64,000 bases of DNA, from the NCBI RefSeq assembly GCF_003332885.2, contig NZ_QOWJ01000017.1, positions 58,024-122,023 on the forward strand, given 5' to 3'. Below, in pieces: positions 8,239-18,500 of the stretch. Both the position numbers and the translations under genes were made by a program. Position 1 is the first letter of the stretch, and every line of letters begins with the position of its first letter. Origin of the DNA: Paracnuella aquatica (GTDB lineage: Bacteria; Bacteroidota; Bacteroidia; Chitinophagales; Chitinophagaceae). Under the pieces are notes generated by a model that was given only the letters and a program-made list of their open reading frames with translations, had not been told where the DNA came from and searched no databases.

Positions 8239-9354
8239 ATGAATAGAGATATAAAAGAAGTAGCCCTACTCTTTACTAAACTCGGTATTGTCGGCTTTGG
8301 TGGTCCAGCCGTTCATATTGCCTTGATGCAAGAAGAGGTGGTGAAGAAAAGGGCATGGATGACCGAAGAACATTTTCTGGATCTGGTGGGTGCTACGAAT
8401 TTGATACCGGGTCCTAATTCTACTGAACTGACAATGCACATTGGTCATGAAAGAGCGGGTTGGAAAGGATTGGTGGTAGCCGGAGCTTGTTTTATTCTTC
8501 CCGCTGTCATCATTACCGCGTTTTTTGCATGGCTTTACCAGCAGTACGGACAATTGCCGCAGGTGCAGCCGTTTATTTATGGCATCAAACCCGCCATTAT
8601 AGCCGTTATTGTAGCGCTAATGATAGGGCTTGGCAAGAAAGCGTTAAAGAGCATTGAACTTGGTGTGTTGGGTGTGGCTGCTGCCGCAGCGGTTCTGGTT
8701 GGCGCCAACGAGATATTGGTATTGTTTGGTGGCGGCGTATTGGGTATGCTACTTTACTGGCTAAAATCGTCCGGCAAAACAGCAAATGGTTTTTTTCCTT
8801 TCGTGCTGGTGCAAAGCCAGTCGCCAAAACTTCTGTCCGATGCCGGATTGTTTTTTACGTTTTTGAAAATAGGTTCCATTCTTTACGGCAGCGGCTATGT
8901 GTTGTTTGCTTTTTTAGATGCAGAACTGGTCAGCAAAGGGTTGCTCACAAAACAACAACTGACAGATGCCATTGCCGTAGGCCAGTTTACGCCAGGCCCT
9001 GTTTTCTCGTCGGCTACATTTGTTGGCTGGCAATTAGGTGGTGCATCGGGTGCAGTCGCAGCTACTGTCGGAATTTTTCTTCCTTCTTTCTTGTTTGTTG
9101 CACTGCTTAATCCATTGATTCCGTTCTTACGCCGCTCCAAAATCATGAGTGCTTTTCTGGATGCCGTCAATGTGGTTTCCATTGCTATCATTCTTTCCAT
9201 GGTTGTTGAAATTGGAAGAGTCACGCTGCTCGACTGGAGAACCGTTTTGATTGCAGGTATCAGTTTTGCCGTGACGTTTTATTTCAAAAAGCTGAACACG
9301 GCAATTTTTATTTTTGGAGGCGCTTTGTTGGGCTATATTTTATCCCGAATGTAA
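8239..9354 (+). CDS. chrA: Chromate transporter
   Basis: A 371-residue membrane protein of the CHR family, which exports chromate. It has the two-domain architecture: N-half starts with LFTKLGIVGFGGPAVHIALM and has NLIPGPNSTEL; C-half repeats the pattern with FFTFLKIGSILYGSGYVL and VGQFTPGPVFSSATF. The duplicated FGGP...PGP signatures are typical of long-chain ChrA. About ten hydrophobic segments are visible. The methyltransferase gene follows after 33 bp on the same strand and could be co-transcribed. Confidence 0.9.
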   Translation: MNRDIKEVALLFTKLGIVGFGGPAVHIALMQEEVVKKRAWMTEEHFLDLVGATNLIPGPNSTELTMHIGHERAGWKGLVVAGACFILPAVIITAFFAWLYQQYGQLPQVQPFIYGIKPAIIAVIVALMIGLGKKALKSIELGVLGVAAAAAVLVGANEILVLFGGGVLGMLLYWLKSSGKTANGFFPFVLVQSQSPKLLSDAGLFFTFLKIGSILYGSGYVLFAFLDAELVSKGLLTKQQLTDAIAVGQFTPGPVFSSATFVGWQLGGASGAVAATVGIFLPSFLFVALLNPLIPFLRRSKIMSAFLDAVNVVSIAIILSMVVEIGRVTLLDWRTVLIAGISFAVTFYFKKLNTAIFIFGGALLGYILSRM

Positions 9355-9387
9355 GGTGATACTTTAAGTCATGACTTTTTTCGTATT

Positions 9388-10005
9388 ATGCCAGATAATC
9401 AAAAGCAGCATTGGGACCACATTTACAATACGAAAGCCGAAGATGAAGTAAGCTGGTTTCAGTCTTACCCAAAAACATCAATGGAATTTGTAGAGATGTT
9501 TAATCTTCCCTTAGACGCCAATATCATTGATATCGGTGGTGGCGACAGTCATTTTGCAGATGCACTGCTGGACAAGGGCTATCAGAACATTTGGGTGCTC
9601 GATCTTTCTGCGGCTGCCATTGAAAAAGCAAAGCAACGTTTGGGTGAGAACGCATCAAAAGTACATTGGATTGTGTCAGACGTCACCGATTTCGAACCGC
9701 CCGTTCCATTTCATTTTTGGCACGATAGGGCCGCTTTTCATTTCCTTACTACCGAAGAAAAGATTTATAGGTATGTTGCCATTGGCGAGGAAGCTATTGC
9801 GAAAGATGGCTACCTGGTGCTTGGAACCTTCTCAGAGAACGGCCCGAAAAAATGCAGTGGGTTGGAAATAAAGCAATATTCAGAAACATCCATGTCAGCC
9901 AGATTTGAAGTAGCATTTAATAGAATTAAGTGCATTCAGGAAGACCATACTACACCGTTCAACACTGTACAAAATTTTCTATTCTCCAGCTTTCAGAGAA
10001 AGTGA
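9388..10005 (+). CDS. Class I SAM-dependent methyltransferase
   Basis: A 205-residue protein with the Rossmann-type methyltransferase core: motif I IIDIGGGDSHFAD (about residues 46-58), acidic end of beta2 VLDLS, and WHDRAAFHFL in motif IV. The N-terminal HWDHIYNTK...VSWFQ is typical of a small thiopurine/tellurite-type methyltransferase family. Substrate unknown. In this metal region a role in methylating metalloid or thiol compounds is plausible but not demonstrated. Cytoplasmic, no signal peptide. Confidence 0.82.
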   Translation: MPDNQKQHWDHIYNTKAEDEVSWFQSYPKTSMEFVEMFNLPLDANIIDIGGGDSHFADALLDKGYQNIWVLDLSAAAIEKAKQRLGENASKVHWIVSDVTDFEPPVPFHFWHDRAAFHFLTTEEKIYRYVAIGEEAIAKDGYLVLGTFSENGPKKCSGLEIKQYSETSMSARFEVAFNRIKCIQEDHTTPFNTVQNFLFSSFQRK

Positions 10006-10074
10006 ACTCACACCTATGAATGGGTTTGTAAGATAGCATATCACACTACAACAACGTTCTTCATTTCTAATTAT

Positions 10075-12087
10075 TCAAATCCTCATCCTCTGTATCCGTA
10101 CCGCATTTAAAATAGCCAACAATGCAACCCCTACATCCGCTATCACCGCTTCCCACAAAGTAGCTATGCCTCCGGCACCCAAGATTAGCACAATTACTTT
10201 TACCACCATTGCCAGGATGATGTTTTGCCAGACAATACCCCTTGTAATTTTACCCGCTTTGATAGCAGACACGATTTTTGAAGGCTGGTCGTTTTGAATC
10301 ACGATGTCGGCTGTTTCAATCGTGGCATCACTTCCTAGGCCGCCCATTGCAATGCCGGCATCTGCCAAAGCAACAACCGGCGCATCGTTTACTCCATCGC
10401 CTACAAAGGCAATATGCCTGCCTTCGCTTTTTAGCTTTTGCACTTTTTCTACTTTTCCTTCGGGTAATAAATCACCATAAGCTTCATCAATACCTACCTT
10501 TTTTGAAACCTGGTCAACCACGGATTGTTTGTCACCTGAAAGCATGACGGTTTTGATGTTGAGGCTGTGCATTTCATTTATCGCTTGAGCGGCATCTTCT
10601 TTTATTTCATCTGCAATGGTGATGTAACCGGCGTATTGATCGTCTACTGCAACAACCACAATCGTATCGATGACTTGCTCAATCTCGGTAGGATAAGAAA
10701 CATTGAACTTGCGCAGCAGCTTCAGGTTGCCTGCAAGCACTTCTTTTCCTTCAATCTTTCCTCTCAGTCCATGACCGGCAATTTCTTCCACGTCGGTTGC
10801 TTTTGTGCCTTTATCTAACTCACCGGCATACTCGGTTACGGCTTTGCCCACCGGGTGGGTAGAATTTCGTTCCAGGGCGGCTGCTAATCGAATTAATTCA
10901 TCTTTTTCAATGTTGTTGGGCACAACCTGTTGCACTTTGAATACACCCTTGGTTAATGTTCCGGTTTTATCCATCACCACGGCGTTCACTTTCGTCATCA
11001 CGTCCAGAAAGTTGCCGCCTTTAAAGAGAATGCCATTTCGGGAGGCAAGACCGATGCCGCCGAAGTAACCCAACGGAATAGACACTACCAAGGCACAAGG
11101 GCAACTGATAACAAGAAACACCAATGCACGATAAAACCAGGTTTGAAAATCATACTCGTCAACAAAAAAATAAGGTACGAGGCAGACGGCAAGGGCCAGG
11201 AAGAAAACAATTGGCGTATAAACCTTGGCAAAGCGGGAAATGAAAAGCTGCGTTTGTGATTTACGGGCCGTGGCATCCTGCACCATTTCCAAAATCTTGC
11301 TCAATTTACTGTCTTTGAACAAGGCAGCTACCTTTACTTCAGCAACCGTGTTCAGGTTAATCATCCCGGCCAAAATCTTTTCGCCTTTGTACTTAGTATC
11401 GGGCTTGCTTTCACCGGTTAAGGCAGCCGTATTGAAGGATGCGGTTTCGGAAAGCAGGTCGCCGTCAAGCGCCACTTTTTCGCCTGGTTTTATTTGAATG
11501 GTTTCTTCCAACTGTATCTGTGAAGGGTCAACTATTTCGCTACCGCCGTTTCGCAGAACGGTTACCTTATCCGGCCTTATGTCCAGTAATGCTTTGATGC
11601 TTCTTTTCGCCCTGTTGACGGCTGCGTCCTGAAACCACTCGCCAATTTGATAAAATACCATCACGGCAACGCCTTCCTCGTATTCACCAATCACAAATGC
11701 TCCGATGGTGGCAACGCTCATAAGTACAAACTCATTGAAGAAATCGCCACGTTTTGCTTTGCGAAAGGCAAGATCTAAAACCTTTCTGCCCGCTAAAATG
11801 TAGGCAATCAGATTAAGAACAAGCGCAACAACATTCGGAAGTTCGGTTCTGAAGCCATATTCCAGTACAAGCAACGCCACCAAAATAAGGAGCGCCAATA
11901 ATAAATCCCAATGGCTTTTCCATCCGGCCTCGTCCTTCTTAACACCGCTTCCTGCGTGTTCATGATCGTGCCCGTCGTTTTCAGCGTGTTTCTTTTCTTC
12001 CGATGTCTCGGCAATTTTCGAAAGCTCATTCAGTTCTAAGCCTTCGCCTTCTTTGGGTTTATATTGCATGCGTTTCTTATTGAACAA
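10075..12087 (-). CDS. P1B-type heavy-metal ATPase (Zn/Cd/Co/Pb type)
   Basis: A 670-residue pump. The N-terminus lacks an HMA domain but has a His/Asp/Glu-rich tail (NDGHDHEHAGSG), then eight predicted membrane helices. Metal-site motif SCPCAL has CPC at residues 329-331; the phosphorylated Asp is D373 in DKTGTLTKG; the SerHisPro-type NSTHPVGKA marks the P1B nucleotide domain; GDGVNDAPVVALAD is the hinge. This is the pattern of ZntA/CadA-like Zn(II)/Cd(II)/Pb(II) exporters. The start overlaps the end of the upstream membrane-protein gene by 11 bp, so the two are coupled. Confidence 0.9.
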   Translation of the reverse strand: MFNKKRMQYKPKEGEGLELNELSKIAETSEEKKHAENDGHDHEHAGSGVKKDEAGWKSHWDLLLALLILVALLVLEYGFRTELPNVVALVLNLIAYILAGRKVLDLAFRKAKRGDFFNEFVLMSVATIGAFVIGEYEEGVAVMVFYQIGEWFQDAAVNRAKRSIKALLDIRPDKVTVLRNGGSEIVDPSQIQLEETIQIKPGEKVALDGDLLSETASFNTAALTGESKPDTKYKGEKILAGMINLNTVAEVKVAALFKDSKLSKILEMVQDATARKSQTQLFISRFAKVYTPIVFFLALAVCLVPYFFVDEYDFQTWFYRALVFLVISCPCALVVSIPLGYFGGIGLASRNGILFKGGNFLDVMTKVNAVVMDKTGTLTKGVFKVQQVVPNNIEKDELIRLAAALERNSTHPVGKAVTEYAGELDKGTKATDVEEIAGHGLRGKIEGKEVLAGNLKLLRKFNVSYPTEIEQVIDTIVVVAVDDQYAGYITIADEIKEDAAQAINEMHSLNIKTVMLSGDKQSVVDQVSKKVGIDEAYGDLLPEGKVEKVQKLKSEGRHIAFVGDGVNDAPVVALADAGIAMGGLGSDATIETADIVIQNDQPSKIVSAIKAGKITRGIVWQNIILAMVVKVIVLILGAGGIATLWEAVIADVGVALLAILNAVRIQRMRI

Positions 12088-12691
12088 AAAATGTGATAAT
12101 ACCTGTGGCCACCAACGTCAGTCCGGTAATAATGCCTGCATTGTGCTCCCATCGGTGCCAGTTTAGTTTTAGAAGTCCCTTGTAAACAATGCGGACCCAA
12201 AGGAGCATCCCACCTAAGGTGATAGCCGAATACATAATGGCTATAAAAGCCATCAAATACCATCCCTTTGTACCAGCCAAAAGAAAATAGGCTTCTATCT
12301 CCATACAAGGCGAAAGAAACATGGCTATGACCAATGCCGTGATGATGGAGCGTTTGGACTTTTTCTCCAGCTTTTCTTTTTCCACCGCAAAATGATGGTG
12401 GTGATAGTGCTGGCGAATGAAATAAAAGCCAAGCAGTACAAGGATGGACGGTGCGATGACGTGAGCAAAATGGTCAATGTGTGCTGTAAGTTCGCCACCA
12501 ATTGCTCCCAGCAAGCCGCCAATGATAACCGTGCTGATGACATGTGACAAGCCAGCGATAAAAGTGATCCGGCTCGTCTCGCCCAACGTCCATCCTTCTT
12601 TTCTTCCAATCGCCAATACCGGTAACCAATGGTTGGGTATCAGCGCATGCAGCAGGCTAATGATTAAGCTTCCCGTAATGATGCTGACCAT
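12077..12691 (-). CDS. RcnA/DsbD-like membrane transporter
   Basis: A 204-residue protein with about six hydrophobic helices and a His-rich loop (YFIRQHYHHHHFAVEKEK), as in nickel/cobalt exporters of the RcnA/NicO group and in sulfite-exporter/DsbD-like membrane proteins. The opening LLHALIPNHWLPVLAIGR has the conserved HALxPNHW pattern. It precedes and overlaps the P-type ATPase gene. Metal efflux is likely; the ion is uncertain. Confidence 0.7.
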   Translation of the reverse strand: MVSIITGSLIISLLHALIPNHWLPVLAIGRKEGWTLGETSRITFIAGLSHVISTVIIGGLLGAIGGELTAHIDHFAHVIAPSILVLLGFYFIRQHYHHHHFAVEKEKLEKKSKRSIITALVIAMFLSPCMEIEAYFLLAGTKGWYLMAFIAIMYSAITLGGMLLWVRIVYKGLLKLNWHRWEHNAGIITGLTLVATGIITFFVQ

Positions 12692-12692
12692 C

Positions 12693-12764
12693 TTAGGCTA
12701 TTGTGCCCATCAGGGCTAACAGAGAGGACAGGAGCACCACGCATTTCCAGCAATTCAGTTTCAT
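12693..12764 (-). CDS. Possible 23-residue Cys-containing membrane peptide
   Basis: A minus-strand ATG at 12764 opens MKLNCWKCVVLL..., a 23-residue hydrophobic peptide with a CxxC pair, stopping just 1 bp before the ATG of the RcnA-like gene. It could be a leader peptide coupled to translation of the transporter, or the remnant of a signal peptide. No homologue is recognised and coding is unproven. Confidence 0.25.
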   Translation of the reverse strand: MKLNCWKCVVLLSSLLALMGTIA

Positions 12765-12850
12765 TTCAATGTTTTTAATACGCAAGATTTAATCAAAGGC
12801 ATGGGCCAGGTTTTTCAAAATCCCATGCTCGTGAATTTAATTTCGCAGGG

Positions 12851-13222
12851 TTACTTCATTTGCTGCTGACCATGATGTTCGTGGCAAGCTTGTTCGCATC
12901 TTCTGCATGCCTCGGCACAGCGTTTACAATGGTCATGGTCGTGCATGCCGCACTCCTCGGCGCATTTGCGACAGGCTTCTTCACAAATGACCAGGAATTT
13001 GTGTGCCAATTCGCTGTCCCGCATGAGCAGCTTTGCACCAAGTAAACAGATTTCCGCACAATCCCTGTCCAGTTCAATACAATGCGCCATCGGTGTTACA
13101 TTGTCTTCGTCGAGGCAGGCGGCAGCGCACATTTCACATGCTTTGGCACAATCCAAAAGAGTTTGAATGAGGGATTCGTGATTGTGGCCTGAATGGTGAT
13201 GTCCGGGTTGTTGCTGTTCCAT
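12851..13222 (-). CDS. Four-helix-bundle copper-binding protein (DUF326-like)
   Basis: A 123-residue protein with 16 cysteines spaced along helices (CAKACEMCAAAC, EEACRKCAEEC, KRCAEACRRCEQAC) plus a His-rich N-terminus (GHHHSGHNH) and HDHDH. This is the DUF326/Csp-like four-helix bundle in which inward thiols store many Cu(I) ions. No signal peptide is visible, so cytosolic storage is the likeliest role. It lies within the metal-efflux operon region, transcribed with it on the minus strand. Confidence 0.85.
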   Translation of the reverse strand: MEQQQPGHHHSGHNHESLIQTLLDCAKACEMCAAACLDEDNVTPMAHCIELDRDCAEICLLGAKLLMRDSELAHKFLVICEEACRKCAEECGMHDHDHCKRCAEACRRCEQACHEHHGQQQMK

Positions 13223-13239
13223 GTTGTTTGTTTTTATGG

Positions 13240-13845
13240 TTAAATCAATCGTCTTACTTTCTTCCTGTAGTTCACATAGGCTGCTCCATGCTGCTTTTGC
13301 AAAAAACCTTCTTCTAACCGCATGGTCACATGCAGTATAATGTAGGCGGCAAACAATACTGCGAGTGTTAGCGCATTTGGTAGTACCAAAAAAAATCCTG
13401 CCAAAGCCGCCAGCAAGCCTACATAAATCGGGTTCCGTGAAATACTGAATAAGCCTTTTGTGATCAATTGCGTCCTGTTTTCGAAGTCAATGCCAATGCG
13501 CCAAGATTGCCGCATTTGGTATTGTGCAATGATGATGAAGAGCAGGGATACATGCCCTAATAAAAGGCCTGTGATTTTCAAGCCATTTGTCTGCATGTAG
13601 GTAAACGGAACTAAATATTGATACGCCGTTCCCGAAAGTGAATACAGTAAAACCGACGTTAACAGGAGGAGGATAAACACTTTCATGGATGCTCCAATGT
13701 AGTCGTGGGCCTCATCGTGTTTGGTAGCAAAGCGAAAAGGATTGATGCCGGTTTGCCGGTACACTCTTACGCTCGGAACAACAAATACCAATAGGATAAA
13801 CACAACAAAGAAAAGCGGCAGGTAAATTTTCAAAAATGCATCCAT
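13240..13845 (-). CDS. Isoprenylcysteine methyltransferase-like membrane protein
   Basis: A membrane protein of about 201 residues with about five hydrophobic helices. The C-terminal half has the ICMT/phospholipid-methyltransferase pattern: KGLFSISRNPIYVGLLAAL and then LRLEEGFLQKQHGAAYVNY. The frame stays open to 13917, but that would overlap the fur gene and add a polar leader. ATG 13845 (MDAFLKIY, directly hydrophobic) is preferred. Such genes are frequent companions of CusA-type pumps in Bacteroidota, with unknown substrate. Confidence 0.72.
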   Translation of the reverse strand: MDAFLKIYLPLFFVVFILLVFVVPSVRVYRQTGINPFRFATKHDEAHDYIGASMKVFILLLLTSVLLYSLSGTAYQYLVPFTYMQTNGLKITGLLLGHVSLLFIIIAQYQMRQSWRIGIDFENRTQLITKGLFSISRNPIYVGLLAALAGFFLVLPNALTLAVLFAAYIILHVTMRLEEGFLQKQHGAAYVNYRKKVRRLI

Positions 13846-13871
13846 AAAATTTGCTTTTTCTATGACCAAAG

Positions 13872-14321
13872 CTATTTCAGCTCCTCGTGCAACTGAATTG
13901 CATTGTTTTCGCTGCATGTGTTGCAGATGCCTTTTGCAATCAAATTCAACTCTTTTAATATAAACGCTTCAGGAAGCAATACATCCGGAACTTTGTGTTT
14001 CGGCAGGCAGAACGTCTGTTTGCAGGAATAGCAATAAAAGTGCAGGTGCAAATCGTAGTGGGAACCTGCTTTGCAGGCTGCTGCACACAAGGCATACTTG
14101 GTTGTTTCCGTACCATCTTTTATCTCATGAACCAGCCCTTTTTCTTCAAAGGTTTTCAGCGTCCTGTACAGGGTAGTCCTGTCCGAGTAGGAGAAATCCC
14201 GTTCCAGATCCTGAAGACTTGTTGTGGTAGTTTGCTTTAGCAGATACTCCAACACCAATATCCTCATGGCTGTAGGACTAATTCCTTTTTCCACAAGCAT
14301 TGCTTCCAATTCTTCGTTCAT
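13872..14321 (-). CDS. Fur-family metal-responsive regulator
   Basis: A 149-residue protein with N-terminal winged helix (residues about 10-80, SYSDRTTLYRTLKTFEEKG is the recognition region typical of Fur/Zur) and a C-terminal dimerisation/metal domain with HYDLHLHFYCYSCKQTFC and a second CNTC pair, forming a Cys4 structural zinc site. It precedes the ICMT-like gene and follows the CusB-like adaptor gene on the same strand (15-bp gap), so it probably controls this efflux operon. Zn or another divalent metal as signal is inferred. Confidence 0.85.
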   Translation of the reverse strand: MNEELEAMLVEKGISPTAMRILVLEYLLKQTTTTSLQDLERDFSYSDRTTLYRTLKTFEEKGLVHEIKDGTETTKYALCAAACKAGSHYDLHLHFYCYSCKQTFCLPKHKVPDVLLPEAFILKELNLIAKGICNTCSENNAIQLHEELK

Positions 14322-14336
14322 GGTTATACCGTTTGA

Positions 14337-15593
14337 TTAATGTTCATGCCCACCCGTATTGGTCATTTTAGCTAATACAAAAAAGGCTCCCTTGGTAATG
14401 ATGGCCGTCTTCGGCGGAAGGTTTTTCACCGGCGTGATTTCCGTATATCCTACATCCAATGCCCCTTTTACCACCTGCACCCGTTCAAAATTTGTCATTG
14501 CCTGTTCATCGTGTTCACGTCCGGCCTTTTCGTCCTTGTGCCCGCCTTCTTCTTCGTGGTGGTCTGCTGCTGCCTGGTCTGTTTTTATAAAAATGAAATC
14601 CTGTCCCTGGTTGCTTACAATGGCATTGGTTGGCACGGCAGGCAGTACACTGGTTCCAATGCTGACCAATGCGGTAATGTTCATGCCTTCAATTAGCCCC
14701 TCCTTGTCGCCAAATACCATTGCATGTATCGGGATAGTTTTGCTTTCGCTGGCAAAAGCAGTTCCGATCGAATAAATCTTTGCATCATATTCCTTACCCG
14801 GATTGTTGGTCAACGTGAAGTGAATAACCTGGTTTTTGTGCAGCTTCGGCAAATCCTTTTCGTACACAAACAAGTCAAGGTGCAGCAGCGAGTTGTTCAC
14901 GATTTCAGCAATGGGGGTGCTTTGGTCAACCGGAGAACCGATCTGCGCCGACACCGTGCTAACCGTGCCGCTGATGGGTGCCGTTATGGTGATGGTGGTA
15001 ACAATGTTCCCCTTGCTTACGCTTGCTGCCGATATGCCCATTGCACTCAACTGCTTTGACAGCGCATTTCGTGTAGCCCGCAGGGTAGCCAGTTCTGTTT
15101 GCAATCGCTGCACGTTCTTTAACGGTGCTGCATTACCCTCTACTAACTCCCGCTGCCGCCGCAACTCAATTTCGGCAAGATTGATTTGCGCATTGGTTGT
15201 TTGCAACTCCTGTTGCAGTTGGGCCACATCGGGATTGACGATGGACGCAATGGCTTGTCCCTTCCGTACATAATTACCTGGCTGAATGAGCAGGGTTTTC
15301 AACACTCCGCTGTTTACAGACGTTACTAGGGCTTTGTTTTGATTGGGGACCGTAAGCGTGCCGTTGGCCCGGATGGATGTTGTCAGGTTTTTCAATTCTA
15401 TTGTACCCAACTCAATCCCTGCCGTTTTCATTTGCTCCTCGGTAAGTGATACAATGTTTCCTTCCGCCTCGCTATGCCCTTCTTCCGCATGTTCTTCGGT
15501 TGCCGGTTCTTTTGCCTGCTCGTTGGTGGCTTCTTTGCCACCGCAGGAGAGCAGGAGAACTATTGCAGTGAAAATGATGATAACTCGTTTCAT
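14337..15593 (-). CDS. RND efflux periplasmic adaptor lipoprotein (CusB/CzcB-like)
   Basis: A 418-residue membrane-fusion protein. The N-terminus has a lipobox (LLLSCGG, Cys about 17). It has a barrel-sandwich hybrid (VRKGQAIASIVNPDVAQLQ), an alpha-helical hairpin with coiled-coil heptads, and a beta-barrel/MP domain. His/Asp/Glu-rich stretches occur near the N-terminus (EEHAEEGHSEAEG) and in the MP region (DHHEEEGGHKDE); these may bind metal. It begins 5 bp after the pump gene stop, completing the tripartite efflux system. Confidence 0.88.
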   Translation of the reverse strand: MKRVIIIFTAIVLLLSCGGKEATNEQAKEPATEEHAEEGHSEAEGNIVSLTEEQMKTAGIELGTIELKNLTTSIRANGTLTVPNQNKALVTSVNSGVLKTLLIQPGNYVRKGQAIASIVNPDVAQLQQELQTTNAQINLAEIELRRQRELVEGNAAPLKNVQRLQTELATLRATRNALSKQLSAMGISAASVSKGNIVTTITITAPISGTVSTVSAQIGSPVDQSTPIAEIVNNSLLHLDLFVYEKDLPKLHKNQVIHFTLTNNPGKEYDAKIYSIGTAFASESKTIPIHAMVFGDKEGLIEGMNITALVSIGTSVLPAVPTNAIVSNQGQDFIFIKTDQAAADHHEEEGGHKDEKAGREHDEQAMTNFERVQVVKGALDVGYTEITPVKNLPPKTAIITKGAFFVLAKMTNTGGHEH

Positions 15594-15598
15594 TTCTT

Positions 15599-18500
15599 TT
15601 ATCGATTTAGATAGTAATTGAGTTGAATGGCTGACTGGTTGTACTGGTTTAGCACGTCCAGATAGTTCCGTTGAATGTCTATGGCCTGGGTTAAAAATTG
15701 CGCCAGCTCGGCAAAGCTGATTTCCCCTGCCCGGTAAGAAAGGTCGGCGGCCTTTATGATGGCATCGGCCTGCGCTAATCCGGTTGTTTCATAAAACCGA
15801 AGCAATTCCTCATCCTTCCGGAACTGTTGCAAGGCCTGGTTGTACTGGCTATTGAGATTCGCTATTTCGTATTGGGTCAGCGATTGTTGATAGTCCTTTT
15901 CCAACTCGGCTGCACGAATGCGGCTCCGCACTGCTCCACGATTAAATAAGGGAATGTTGGCCGTTACCGAAAAGCCGGAAAACAGGTTGCGGCTGCTGGT
16001 TCCTCCGGCATTGGCCTTTGGTACCAGCATTGGATACAATCGCTGTGTAAAAAAGCGGCCATCGAACGAAGGCTTATAGGCTTGTTGCTGCACCTTCAAT
16101 TCTGCCGCAGCTATGTTTACGTTTTGCGTTTGTACCTGGATGGCCGGATGATTGCGAAGGCTGTCGGCCTGCGGTTCTACGCCAATTTTTTGCAAGGGTT
16201 GTTGCGGCGGCAAAAAGCCGTTCGCTGTGTTTGTCAGTCTTCGCAGGATTTCCTGCTGTGCGGCAATATCTCTCCCCAACAAGTTGAGCTGCACACTCAT
16301 TTCCCTTGACTTGGCAATCGCCGCAATGCTGTCCAGTCCTGCGCTTTCGCCGGTGCGTACTTTCAACCGTGCTGCATCTGCCAGCGATCGGTAGATACTA
16401 TCCAGCCGTTGAAAAAGGGTTTGCCGGTTTTGCAAGTACCAAATGGTGAAGTAGGCTGACTGAACATCACGCCTGATTTCCAATACCCTCAACTGTCGGC
16501 TCAACTGTGTGGCTGTCAATTGTTGGTCCAGCAGGTTTCGACGGGCTTTGTAAACCGTGGGCCAATCTAGGCTTTGCAGCATTCCTATCTTCAAAATGCC
16601 CACTGGGTCGGCCTGGCTTAGATCTTCGTTCTCCACAAAAAAGCCTGTACGGGGCAATTCACTTGCTGACCCCACCAACGTGCGGCCTCGCTGTATTTGA
16701 ATGTCTGACGCCTTTATTTGCAGGTTGCCGCGGATGGCGGTGTCATACACAGCATCCACCGATGTGCGTTGCGGAACCGCACCCATTGAACCCGGTTGGG
16801 AAAAAGCTGCCGGTGAAAAAAGCAACAGTACCAACACGGTGGCGGTTGTGACAATCGTTTTATTCGGTTTCATTTTTTGTTTGCTGAAAATGATATAGAG
16901 TAAAGGAATGACGAATAAGGTGAGGACGGTGGCTGTGACCAACCCGCCAATAACAACAGTAGCAAGCGGCTTTTGCACTTCAGCGCCTGCGCCTGTTGAA
17001 ATAGCCATTGGCAGGAAGCCCAATGAGGCAACCGTAGCCGTCATCAGCACGGGCCGCAAGCGGATTTTGGTTCCTTCCATCACCCTGTCAATCACGTTAT
17101 CCATTCCCTCTTGTGCCAGTTGGTTGAAGGTGCCGATCAACACAATGCCGTTGAGCACCGCCACACCAAACAAGGCAATAAAACCAACACCGGCCGAAAT
17201 GCTGAACGGCATTCCACGCAAGAGCAAAGCAAAGACGCCGCCTATTGCCGCCATTGGGATGGCTGTGAAAATGAGCGTTGCCTGCTTCACCGAATGGAAA
17301 GTGAAATAGAGCAATGAAAAAATGAGTAACAGGGCAATGGGAACAGCAATCTTCAGTCGGGCAGAAGCCTGTTCCAAATTTTCAAAGGTGCCGCCGTAGG
17401 TGAGGTAATAACCCGTTGGAAGGATGGAAGCATTCGCCAACTTCTCCTGAATATCTTCCACCACTGATTGTACGTCACGATCCTGAACATTGAAGCCCAC
17501 AACAACCCTGCGTTTGGCATCCTCGCGGCTGATTTGTGCCGGGCCTTCTTTAAAGGCTACGTTGGCTACCTGGCTTAGCGGAATTTGTGCACCGTTACTG
17601 GTTGGAACAAAAAGATTCGCTACGTCTTCAATGGAATTTCGGTAAACGCTGTCGAGCCTGACAACCAAGTCAAACTTGCGTTCGTTCTCAAACACTACCC
17701 CTGCCGACTGGCCGGCAAAGGCGGTACTCACTACCCGGTTCACATCTTCTATGTTCAGCCCATAGCTGGCAATGCGTCCCCGGTCGTAAGTGATGGTGAT
17801 TTGCGGTAACCCGGCAGTACGCTCAATCTGCGGTTCGGTGGCACCATCCACGGAGCTAATCACTGCTGCGATGCGTGGTGCTAACGCAGCCAACGTATCT
17901 ATGTTCTCGCCAAAAATCTTAATTGCCACGTCCTGCCTCACGCCGGTCATCAGCTCATTAAAGCGCATCTGAATGGGCTGGTTGACTTCAAAGAAAACAC
18001 CGGGGATAGCTTCCAGCTTTTCTTCCATCAGCCGGGCCAGTTCGTTGTAATCATTGGTGGTTGTCCACTCGTCCTTATCTTTTAGCGTAATGATTAAATC
18101 CGATGCTTCGGGTGGCATGGGGTCGGTAGGCACTTCGGCACTGCCCGTTTTTGCTACCACGTCTTTCACCTCGGGAAAGGAACGTATGATGCGGGAAGCC
18201 TGCATGGATGTTTCTATACTTTGCGACAGTGATGAGCCTTGCGGCAGGATGCAGTGAAAAGCATAGTCGCCTTCCTGCAATTGCGGGATGAATTCGCCAC
18301 CCATGCGGGAGAAGACGATAGCAGTTAATGCCATCAAGGCAACCGAAATACCTACGATCAGGTATTTCAACCGGATAGCTGCACGTAAAGCCGGTGTGTA
18401 CAGCCGTTGAAAAAAATCCATCATTTTGTCGGAAAAGTTTCGCTTGTGACTAACCGTTTTTGGAAGAAAAAGCGCCGACATCATGGGGATATACGTAAGC

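Noticed and set aside
13846-13917. Longer N-terminus for the ICMT-like protein
   Set aside because: It would overlap the fur gene and put a polar leader before the first membrane helix.
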